From: 40CM-2-70-7 sp035279865
Lineage (GTDB): Bacteria > Gemmatimonadota > Gemmatimonadetes > Gemmatimonadales > GWC2-71-9
Length of the DNA stretch: 9,338 nucleotides
Direction: 5' to 3'
NCBI GenBank assembly: GCA_035279865.1
Contig: DATEGY010000327.1
Coordinates: 1-9,338, forward strand
Shown: piece by piece, positions 1-5,490 of the stretch
How positions within the stretch are numbered: position 1 is the stretch's first letter
Layout of the letters: each line of letters starts with the position of its first letter
Notes under the pieces: model-generated
What the model was told of the DNA's origin: nothing
Seen by the model: only the letters and a program-made list of their open reading frames with translations
Databases searched by the model: none
Translations under genes and position numbers: made by a program

Positions 1-1
1 C

Positions 2-1420
2 AGTGAGTATCTGGGACTCCCCGTAATCGCGATGGCGATCCTCGGCGTGGGCACTCCGCGACGGCGCCTGATGAAGTGGATCCTCGGGATCGGCATCCTG
101 TTCCTGCTGGTGGCGCTCGGCGACGGGACCCCCTTCTACCGGCTCTGGTACGCGGTGGTCCCCTACGTCAACAAGACGCGGGCGCCCGGGATCGCCTTCT
201 ACCAGGTCGGGTTCGCGGTCGCCGTCCTCGCGGCGCTCGGGGCCGAGCGGCTGGAGCGGGGGGAGGGGAGGACCTGGGCGCTCAGTGGGATGGTCGCCGG
301 CGGGGTCGTGGCTCTCCTGGCGGTGGTCGGGACGTTCGGCGCCATCGCCACGGCCTATGCCCAGAGCCACCCCGAATTTGCCCAGTGGGCACCGGCGGGT
401 GCCGCGGCGGCGCAGACGCCCATCTTGATCGGCGCAGTGGGCAGCGCCCTCGCGCTGATCCTGGTGTGCGGATTCGTGTGGATCAATTTGCAGCGGCCCA
501 TCCCGGTCCCGGTGTTCGCGATGGGGCTGGTGGTCCTGGTGGGCGCCGACCTGTACCGCGCCGGCGCGGGGTTCTGGCACTGGAGTGCGCCGTTGAAGGA
601 ACAGATCGCGTCTGATCCCGTGATCCAGCGCCTCCAGGCCGCGCCGCTCCCGTACCGGGTGTTTGACCCGGTCAAGGTGTACGCGCGGGACGCGCTGATG
701 GCCTATGACATCCCCCAGGTGACGGGCTACCACGGCAACCACCTCCAGACCTACCTCGACCTGGTCGGCGGCGAGGATGGGGCGAACCTGGCGCATTCGC
801 CGAACCTGTGGAAGCTGCTCGACGTGCGGTATCTCATCTGGCCCGATACCTTGTCGCTGCACGGATATCATCGCGTCATGGGTCCGGTACGGACCGGCCT
901 GGGGAGCACCGCGTACCTATATGAGGCGGACAGTGCGCTCGAATACGCGCGAGTGGTTGCGGCGGGGATCAAGGCGGACACCAACCAGATCGTGCCTACG
1001 TTGATGGATGCGCGCCTCGACTATCACCGCCTGGTCCTCTTCAGTCCGGATCAGCCCGTGAATCCGTTGCCGGTCAGCGCAATGCCCCCGCTGCCGGCGT
1101 CCCGGGCGACCGTGACCAAATGGGCTCCGGGGGCGATCAGCATCGCGATCACTCCGCCGACGGACAGTGCGCGCTACCTGGTGGTAAGCGAGAACTGGTA
1201 CAAGGACTGGAAGGCGACGGTGAACGGCGGCCCGGCCCGGGTGATCCGGGGAGACCAGTCCCTCATCACCGTTCCCCTCCCGGCAGGCGCGCGGACGGTG
1301 GATCTGGCCTTCCGGCCCGACGACTATGCGCAGGGGAAGACCATCACCCTGGTCTCCTTGTTCCTGATCATCCTCCTCGGGGCCGTCCCGATGGTGATAC
1401 GAAGGACGGCTCGTGGCTGA
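2..1420 (+). CDS. YfhO-family membrane protein (GT-C-like), 5' end cut by window
   Basis: The reading frame is already open at the window edge, so the start lies upstream; 472 C-terminal residues are visible, roughly half of a typical YfhO protein (about 800-900 aa). Several hydrophobic segments are seen (KWILGIGILFLLVALGD, a long one around GVVALLAVVGTFGAI, then ILIGAVGSALALILVCGF and VFAMGLVVLVGADLY). A long non-membrane domain follows, and one final segment (TLVSLFLIILLGAVPMVI) ends in basic RRTARG. YfhO hallmarks are KTRAPG after a YRLWYAVVPY stretch, IPQVTGYHGNHLQTY, NLWKLLDVRYLI, and the C-terminal SENWYKDWKATVNG block. Known members are polytopic GT-C-like proteins; the Bacillus and Listeria proteins are implicated in glycosylating lipoteichoic acid with polyprenyl-phosphate sugars. 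The substrate here is unknown. The stop overlaps the next gene's start by 8 bp, so the two are probably co-translated and functionally paired. Confidence 0.85.
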   Translation, partial: SEYLGLPVIAMAILGVGTPRRRLMKWILGIGILFLLVALGDGTPFYRLWYAVVPYVNKTRAPGIAFYQVGFAVAVLAALGAERLERGEGRTWALSGMVAGGVVALLAVVGTFGAIATAYAQSHPEFAQWAPAGAAAAQTPILIGAVGSALALILVCGFVWINLQRPIPVPVFAMGLVVLVGADLYRAGAGFWHWSAPLKEQIASDPVIQRLQAAPLPYRVFDPVKVYARDALMAYDIPQVTGYHGNHLQTYLDLVGGEDGANLAHSPNLWKLLDVRYLIWPDTLSLHGYHRVMGPVRTGLGSTAYLYEADSALEYARVVAAGIKADTNQIVPTLMDARLDYHRLVLFSPDQPVNPLPVSAMPPLPASRATVTKWAPGAISIAITPPTDSARYLVVSENWYKDWKATVNGGPARVIRGDQSLITVPLPAGARTVDLAFRPDDYAQGKTITLVSLFLIILLGAVPMVIRRTARG

Positions 1421-2135
1421 GAAGGCGCTTGTCGTGATTCCGACGTACAACGAGTCGATGAATCTGCCGACCATCGTTCCGGAGGTCCTGAAGCAGGATC
1501 CCCGGATCGAGGTGCTGGTGGTGGACGACAACTCGCCGGACGGGACGGGGCGGATGGCCGACGAAATGGCCGCCGCAGACCCCAGAGTCCACGTCTTGCA
1601 TCGTCCCGGGAAGCAGGGCCTCGGCACGGCGTACCTCGCGGGGTTCACGTGGGCGCTTGAGCGGTCGTACGAATTCATTTTCGAAATGGATGCGGATTTC
1701 TCGCATGATCCGGGACACTTAAAGGAGTTTCTCAAGGCCGTAGAAGGCGCCGACCTGGTCCTGGGGTCCCGATACCTGGGCGGCAAAGTGACGGTGGTGA
1801 ACTGGCCGATGGGCCGGCTCCTCCTGTCTTACTTCGCCAACGTGTATGCCCGGCAGATTACCGGACTTGCCATCTGGGACCTCACCGGCGGCTTCAAGTG
1901 TTTTCGCAGGCGTGTGCTGGAAGCGATTGACCTTTCGGCGGTTCGGTCAAATGGCTATGCTTTCCAAATCGAGATGACGTTCCGCGCGTGGCGGAAGAAG
2001 TTCCGGATGAAGGAGATCCCGATCACGTTCGTGGATCGGACGGAAGGGCAAAGCAAGATGAACAAGGCCATCGTGCGCGAAGCCGTGTGGGTCGTGCCGC
2101 GCCTGCGGTGGATGGCGATTCGCGGAGCGCTATGA
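1413..2135 (+). CDS. Polyprenol-phosphate mannose synthase-like GT2 glycosyltransferase
   Basis: A 240-aa single-domain GT-A enzyme of the DPM1/polyprenol monophosphomannose synthase group. It probably transfers a sugar from a nucleotide donor to a polyprenyl phosphate at the inner face of the membrane. Visible motifs are VVIPTYNES (7-15), the nucleotide-binding DDNSPDGT (38-45), the metal-binding DAD in EMDADFSHDP (93-95), GSRY (118-121), LTGGFKCFRR (157-166), GYAFQIEM (181-188) and TEGQSKM (210-216). There are no C-terminal membrane segments and no GtrA fusion, so this is the short soluble form. The start is GTG at 1413, preceded by GAAGGA (1401-1406) at 6 nt, inside the end of the yfhO-like gene. 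The stop overlaps the dapF start as ATGA. Mannose specificity cannot be proven: glucose or another sugar is equally possible given the YfhO partner. Confidence 0.88.
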   Translation: MAEKALVVIPTYNESMNLPTIVPEVLKQDPRIEVLVVDDNSPDGTGRMADEMAAADPRVHVLHRPGKQGLGTAYLAGFTWALERSYEFIFEMDADFSHDPGHLKEFLKAVEGADLVLGSRYLGGKVTVVNWPMGRLLLSYFANVYARQITGLAIWDLTGGFKCFRRRVLEAIDLSAVRSNGYAFQIEMTFRAWRKKFRMKEIPITFVDRTEGQSKMNKAIVREAVWVVPRLRWMAIRGAL

Positions 2136-2956
2136 CTCAGGGGCTGCCGATCTACAAGATGAGCGGGTCCGGGAACGACTTTGTGTTCGTGGACGGGCGG
2201 CATTCGGCCATCGCGGACTGGAACAAGGAGCAGATCGCCGAGTTGTGCGCCCGGGGCACGGGCGTGGGGGCAGATGGCTTGGTGTTCGTGACCCCCGGAA
2301 GCGGTCCCGGCGCGGTCCGGATGGTCTATTACAACTCGGACGGCTCCCATGCCGCCATGTGCGGCAATGCGGCCCTGTGCAGCACCCGCCTGGCTGCGCA
2401 CCTCGGCATTGCCGGCAAGACCATGCGCCTCGAAACCGATGCGGGGGTCTACGAGTCCCGGGTGAACGGTGCCCAGGACCGGGCGGAGCTCCATCTGGCA
2501 CCGGTCGTGGAGCCCAAGGAAGTGCCCAAGCTCGGCCTCATGCCGGATCTGGGTGAGAAGCGGGCGGCGCTGGGGACCGTGGGGGTGCCGCACCTGGTCG
2601 TCCTGGTCGAGGATGTCGACCACATCGACCTGATGGGCCGCGGCAAGGCACTCCGGGGTGACAAAGCCCTCGGATCTGCCGGGGCGAACGTGAACTTCAT
2701 CTCGGCGGGGAGTGGTGGGCGCTGGAAGATGCGGACGTACGAACGGGGTGTGGAGGCGGAAACGCTGGCCTGCGGGACCGGCGCGGTGACGGCGGGGTGC
2801 GTGCTGTCGTCCTGGGGTCTGGCGACGTTGCCGGTGGTGTTCCTGACCCGGAGTGGCCGGGAACTAAAGGTCAGCGCGAAGCTGGCAGGGGCGCAGTACG
2901 ACGATGTGTGGCTGGAAGGGGAAGCGCGGATGGTGTTCAGGGGGGTGCTGACCTGA
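2132..2956 (+). CDS. dapF: Diaminopimelate epimerase
   Basis: A 274-aa enzyme interconverting LL- and meso-diaminopimelate by a two-cysteine, cofactor-free mechanism, for lysine and peptidoglycan precursor synthesis in the cytoplasm. Two pseudo-symmetric halves are visible. The first carries SGSGNDF (11-17), GVGADGL (44-50) and NSDGSHAAMCGN with catalytic Cys77. The second carries GVPH (151-154), GANVNF (184-189), ERG (204-206) and ACGTGA with catalytic Cys214. The ATG at 2132 is chosen because it overlaps the upstream stop (ATGA) and places GNDF at the usual distance from the N terminus; the frame is open further upstream, but that part lies inside the glycosyltransferase gene. GGAG (2124-2127) is a short-spaced ribosome site. 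Oddities: the usual Arg of the CGN[GA]xR signature is Leu82, and the substrate-contacting Asn of the usual GNPH is Val152. Both catalytic cysteines are intact, so I expect an active enzyme. Confidence 0.95.
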   Translation: MTQGLPIYKMSGSGNDFVFVDGRHSAIADWNKEQIAELCARGTGVGADGLVFVTPGSGPGAVRMVYYNSDGSHAAMCGNAALCSTRLAAHLGIAGKTMRLETDAGVYESRVNGAQDRAELHLAPVVEPKEVPKLGLMPDLGEKRAALGTVGVPHLVVLVEDVDHIDLMGRGKALRGDKALGSAGANVNFISAGSGGRWKMRTYERGVEAETLACGTGAVTAGCVLSSWGLATLPVVFLTRSGRELKVSAKLAGAQYDDVWLEGEARMVFRGVLT

Positions 2957-2961
2957 TTCGT

Positions 2962-2981
2962 TTATCCACACTTTCCCACAC
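2962..2981 (+). repeat. Two tandem 10-bp repeats beside dif; first contains a DnaA-box sequence
   Basis: TTATCCACAC (2962-2971) is followed directly by TTTCCCACAC (2972-2981), 8 of 10 identical. The first nine bases are an exact match to the classical E. coli DnaA box TTATNCACA; the second unit differs from the first at two positions. One base separates the pair from the extended dif palindrome. The one-helical-turn spacing would put two bound proteins on the same DNA face. Whether any protein binds here is inference. Confidence 0.5.
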
Positions 2982-2985
2982 TACA

Positions 2986-3013
2986 ACTTAACATAATATC
3001 TCTTATACGAAGT
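2986..3013 (-). other. dif: dif site: XerC/XerD chromosome dimer resolution site
   Basis: Read on the - strand, this 28-bp site has the 11-6-11 layout of bacterial dif. The XerC arm is ACTTCGTATAA (3013 down to 3003), the central region GAGATA (3002-2997) and the XerD arm TTATGTTAAGT (2996-2986). The XerD arm matches E. coli dif (TTATGTTAAAT) at 10 of 11 positions; the XerC arm keeps the CGyATAA core. The dyad extends symmetrically by 3 bp on each side (ACA at 2983, TGT at 3016). It is intergenic between convergent genes, 26 bp after the dapF stop and 16 bp before the end of the TPR gene counted from the extended palindrome. Coding strand and G/C strand bias flip at this point, as expected at the replication terminus. 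In known systems FtsK activates XerCD here to resolve chromosome dimers. The match, location and strand switch together make this a confident call; no integrated element is seen. Confidence 0.88.
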
Positions 3014-3032
3014 TGTTTGTAGCGACAGTGGC

Positions 3033-3713
3033 TTATTTCAGCTTAGGATCCTTCCACCCACCCCGCGTCAGTTCCCCCAGCCGGACCTTCGCCTCAGTGA
3101 TGTAGCCGGTCGAATCCATCCCAATCACGATCTTGGAGAGCGATGCAACCGCCTTCGTCGTGTCTCCGGCTGCGGCGTACGCCCGCCCCGCATCGAGGAG
3201 GTATTGGGCCTGGAGGAACGGCAAGGTGGCGTGCTCGGACGCGTGCTGGTAGGCCACGGCCGCGTCCCCGGGCCGCACCATGTTCTCGAGCGCGTTCCCC
3301 AGGAGCCCGTAGGCCTGGGCGCGGTATGGGGCGCCGGCTCCCTCTGAGAACTTGGTCAGGAGGTCTACGGCCTGCTGAGGCTGTCCCTGGAGGATCCTGG
3401 AGTTCGCCAGGAGCAGCGTCGCCTCCTGCGCCGCGTGGGTACCCGAGTAGTTCGCGGTGATCTGGGAGAGCTCACTTGCGGCCATCGAGTAATTGTCGTT
3501 CTCGAACGCGATCCGCGCGGCGCCGAGCGCCCGTGATGCTGCCTGCTCGCTGGAGCGCGAGGTCACCACGTTCCAGGCGACCAGCCCGCCTCCGACCACC
3601 AGAATGACCAGTGGCCATACGGCTTTTCTGGGGTTGGCCTTCACCCAGGCGATGAGCCTCTCGAGTGCGTCCTGGTGAGCCGGCGCGATGCCGGGCTGCG
3701 CTGATGTGCCCAT
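3033..3713 (-). CDS. YfgM-like membrane-anchored TPR protein
   Basis: A 226-aa protein with a basic, cytoplasmic-looking N terminus (WVKANPRK, 23-30), one membrane segment (AVWPLVILVVGGGLVAWNVV, 31-50) and a C-terminal helical-repeat domain. TPR-like helix pairs are seen around AARIAFENDNYSMAASEL, EATLLLANSRILQGQPQQAVDLL, YGLLGNALENMVRPGDAAVAY and YLLDAGRAYAAAGDTTKAVASL. This is the arrangement of the YfgM/TPR_21 group, whose E. coli member is an accessory protein of the SecYEG translocon and sits near der (yfgM-bamB-der); der also lies on this strand here. The ATG at 3713 is chosen because the open frame further upstream runs into the tRNA-Arg gene; its ribosome site is weak (GAGGA 11 nt upstream). 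It is the last gene before dif on this arm. The exact role is inferred from architecture only. Confidence 0.8.
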   Translation of the reverse strand: MGTSAQPGIAPAHQDALERLIAWVKANPRKAVWPLVILVVGGGLVAWNVVTSRSSEQAASRALGAARIAFENDNYSMAASELSQITANYSGTHAAQEATLLLANSRILQGQPQQAVDLLTKFSEGAGAPYRAQAYGLLGNALENMVRPGDAAVAYQHASEHATLPFLQAQYLLDAGRAYAAAGDTTKAVASLSKIVIGMDSTGYITEAKVRLGELTRGGWKDPKLK

Positions 3714-3769
3714 TCCCGTGCTGATCCTCGTCGCCAAGCTGTTGATGTGATCCGCTGTTCGGTCCCCAG

Positions 3770-3843
3770 TGCCCCTGGGGTGACTCGAACACCCGGCCAA
3801 CGGTTTAGGAAACCGCTGCTCTATCCACCTGAGCTACAGGGGC
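3770..3843 (-). tRNA. tRNA-Arg (anticodon CCU)
   Basis: A 74-nt cloverleaf folds on the - strand. The acceptor GCCCCTG/CAGGGGC pairs perfectly over 7 bp. The D-arm is GCTC/GAGC with a GG-containing 9-nt loop, and the anticodon stem GCGGT/ACCGT has one G-T pair. The anticodon loop TTCCTAA gives CCU, reading AGG (Arg). A 5-nt variable region follows, then T-stem GGGTG/CACCC with loop TTCGAGT. The discriminator is A. The following bases are CTG, so CCA is not encoded and must be added after transcription. It lies 56 bp upstream of the TPR gene on the same strand, with which it may be co-transcribed. Confidence 0.96.
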
Positions 3844-3854
3844 GTAAGCCCTGA

Positions 3855-3884
3855 AAAATAAGATATTTACACGACCAGTGGCAA
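3855..3884 (-). promoter_or_regulatory. Candidate promoter for tRNA-Arg (and the TPR gene)
   Basis: The 81-bp gap between the acylphosphatase stop and the tRNA contains an AT-rich patch unlike its surroundings. On the - strand, TTGCCA (3884-3879) is separated by 18 bp from TATTTT (3860-3855), placing a start a few bases before the tRNA 5' end at 3843. This resembles a sigma-70 type promoter. Alternative -10 choices (TAAATA, TATCTT) overlap the same patch, so the exact boxes are uncertain. Confidence 0.4.
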
Positions 3885-3924
3885 GGGCGACCACCTGGCC
3901 TGCCTCGTTCCCGCCATCTTTCAT

Positions 3925-4197
3925 CTAACTGGTCTCAAAGCCGTTAGGCAATGTGATCTCATGTGGAAGCTCGCTCTTTTCCACACGCTCGACTCGCGAA
4001 GCAGACGGGCCACGCGAGAGCTCCCGCTCAAGCTCGTCGATCGCTTCAGCAGCGCCCTCCGCCAGGACCTCGACTGCCCCGTCAGGGAGATTTCGAGCCA
4101 CTCCGGAGAGCCCCAGGCGCAACCCGGCGCGGCGGACGAACCAGCGGAATCCCACACCCTGCACCACTCCGCGAACCAGGAAGCGCGCCCGCGCCAT
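3925..4197 (-). CDS. acyP: Acylphosphatase
   Basis: A 90-aa enzyme, the normal family length, hydrolysing carboxyl-phosphate bonds of acyl phosphates in the cytoplasm. The signature RGVVQGVGFRWFV (9-21) contains the phosphate-binding loop and catalytic Arg18. The second motif GVARNLPDGAVEV (32-44) contains catalytic Asn36, where GVA replaces the commoner GWV before RN. The C terminus (SELPHEITLPNGFETS) resembles the usual final strand. The ATG at 4197 is chosen from the family N terminus and from a purine-rich site (GGACGAAGAAG) just upstream; it lies 11 bp after the dedA-type stop. The frame stays open further upstream, but that part is antisense-like low-complexity sequence within dedA. It is probably the last protein gene of the long der-to-acyP operon; the tRNA promoter follows. 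Confidence 0.92.
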   Translation of the reverse strand: MARARFLVRGVVQGVGFRWFVRRAGLRLGLSGVARNLPDGAVEVLAEGAAEAIDELERELSRGPSASRVERVEKSELPHEITLPNGFETS

Positions 4198-4208
4198 CTT
4201 CTTCGTCC

Positions 4209-4841
4209 CTAGGCCCGGGGTTTCCGCCGGCGCGACCAGACGATGTAGGCGAGGGTGAGCACGACGAGGGCGGGCACGATGATCGTCATGGCATGCCCCG
4301 CCTCGCGCCGCACCTCCACGTTGAGCGCCCCCAGCAGCACGCTTTCCTTCCGTCCGATGGTCCACCCGATGAGCGTCAGCACGGTGCACCAGATCCCGGC
4401 GCCCAGCGCGGTGAACGACACGAAGCGCGGGAGAGGCATGCGGGCGAGCCCCGCCGGCAGCGAAATCAGGTGACGAATCACCGGAAGCATCCGGGCCACG
4501 AACGTGCTGATCTCACCGTGCGCCGCGAAGAACCGCTCCGAGCGCTCCAGGCTCTGCTCCGAGACCAGCACATACCGCCCCAGGCGGTGGACGAAGGCGC
4601 GCCCGAGCCACGCGGCCAGGCCGTAGTTCGCCAGCGCGCCCAGCACGCTCCCCAGGGCGCCGCAGAGAATGACGAGCGGCAGTGACAGCTCGCCCTTGGC
4701 GGCCAGATACCCGGCGGGCGGCATCACCAGCTCGGATGGCAGCGGCACGATCGAGGACTCGACAGCCATCAGCACCACGATCCCCGGGTAGCCGATGTCA
4801 CGGAAGCGGTCCAGGAGCCACTGAATGAACGATTCAAGCAT
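4209..4841 (-). CDS. DedA-family (SNARE-associated/VTT domain) membrane protein
   Basis: A 210-aa inner-membrane protein. Family features are the re-entrant-type segment with ESSIVPLPSE (28-37), the glycine-rich GALGSVLGALANYGLAAWLG (61-80), and the conserved arginine motif ARMLPVIRHLISLPAGLARM (116-135, with Arg117 and Arg123). Membrane segments follow at about 140-163 and 184-202, and the tail is basic (RRRKPRA). Known DedA proteins support membrane homeostasis, proton-motive-force maintenance and lipid scrambling or undecaprenyl-phosphate recycling; the substrate here cannot be read from sequence. The ATG at 4841 overlaps the pcm stop by 8 bp, with GGGAG about 12 nt upstream. Its place in an operon with plsY and gpsA fits a membrane-lipid role, which is inference. 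Confidence 0.9.
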   Translation of the reverse strand: MLESFIQWLLDRFRDIGYPGIVVLMAVESSIVPLPSELVMPPAGYLAAKGELSLPLVILCGALGSVLGALANYGLAAWLGRAFVHRLGRYVLVSEQSLERSERFFAAHGEISTFVARMLPVIRHLISLPAGLARMPLPRFVSFTALGAGIWCTVLTLIGWTIGRKESVLLGALNVEVRREAGHAMTIIVPALVVLTLAYIVWSRRRKPRA

Positions 4842-5490
4842 CGAAACCGTGTTCTCCCACGAGCGGGACGAAGCGCGCGTCGCCCAGGGGCGTCCGCCGG
4901 AAGTCGTCGTCTGCCTTCCCCGTTTTCTCGACCAGCGTCAGCACCTGTTTCCCCTTGTCTCCCACGGGTACCAGCAGCCGTCCACCCACCTTGAGCTGTG
5001 CCACGAGCGGTGAGGGTATCCCGGGTCCGCCGGCCGCCACCAGGATCGCATCGTAGGGCGCATAGGCGCTCCACCCCAGCGTCCCGTCTCCCACCAGCAT
5101 GGAGACGTTGCGGGCGCCCGCCTCGCGCAGCGCGCGCTGGGCACGGTCGGCCAGCTCCCGCACGCGCTCGATCGTGAAGACCTGATCCACCAGCCGCCCC
5201 AGGAGCGCGGTCTGGTATCCCGAGCCGGTGCCGATTTCGAGCACCCGCTCCCGTCCCGTGAGCCGCAGCTGGGCGAGGTAGCGCGCCTGCATCGAAGGCT
5301 GGGAGATGGTTTGGCCGGCGCCGATCGGCAACGCCGAGTCTTCGTAGGCGCGATGGCGGACCGCTTCGGGCACGAACAGGTGGCGCGGGGTTTCCGAGAA
5401 TGCCTTCAGGACCGCGAGATCCTCGATCCCCTTGGCCCGGAGGGCGTCCACCAGCCGGACCCGATACCCGCCGTAGCTGTCCCCGCTCAC
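4834..5490 (-). CDS. pcm: Protein-L-isoaspartate O-methyltransferase
   Basis: A 218-aa SAM-dependent enzyme that methylates L-isoaspartyl residues in damaged proteins, starting their repair. Visible motifs are HLFVP (37-41), the substrate-side GAGQTISQPSMQA (57-69), SAM motif I VLEIGTGSGYQTALL (83-97), GDGTLGW (134-140), PYDAILVAAGGPGIP (145-159) with the following LKVGGRLLVPVG, and the C-terminal FVPLVGEHGF (207-216). Length and motif order are complete. The start is GTG at 5490, overlapping the surE stop as GTGA. The surE-pcm adjacency is also found in E. coli and many other bacteria and is associated with stationary-phase survival. Regulation is probably by the shared operon, since no internal promoter is visible. 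Confidence 0.94.
   Translation of the reverse strand: MSGDSYGGYRVRLVDALRAKGIEDLAVLKAFSETPRHLFVPEAVRHRAYEDSALPIGAGQTISQPSMQARYLAQLRLTGRERVLEIGTGSGYQTALLGRLVDQVFTIERVRELADRAQRALREAGARNVSMLVGDGTLGWSAYAPYDAILVAAGGPGIPSPLVAQLKVGGRLLVPVGDKGKQVLTLVEKTGKADDDFRRTPLGDARFVPLVGEHGFDA

Noticed and set aside
917..1786. A 289-aa open frame on the - strand opposite the yfhO-like and GT2 genes
   Set aside because: It is antisense to two conserved genes, has no motifs, and its composition is typical of a complementary-frame artefact.
2983..3016. A loxP site from phage P1 or a laboratory construct
   Set aside because: The left arm and spacer differ clearly from loxP, while the 28-bp core fits dif better, including TTATGTTAA. 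No Cre gene or vector sequence is near.
2957..3032. A replication origin, because of the DnaA-box-like repeats beside AT-rich DNA
   Set aside because: There is only one exact box in a 76-bp gap. Genes and strand bias converge here, which is the pattern of a terminus, not an origin.
3714..3800. N-terminal extension of the TPR protein to an ATG at 3800
   Set aside because: The extension would run through the 3' part of the tRNA-Arg gene (3770-3843). The ATG at 3713 gives a normal basic N terminus before the membrane segment.
3770..3843. tRNA-Arg as an integration attachment site
   Set aside because: No integrase, no direct repeat of the tRNA 3' end and no foreign-looking cargo are present in the window.
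3963..4685. A 240-aa open frame on the + strand opposite the acylphosphatase and dedA-type genes
   Set aside because: It is very rich in Arg, Pro, Gly and His, has no motif, and is fully covered by two conserved genes on the other strand.
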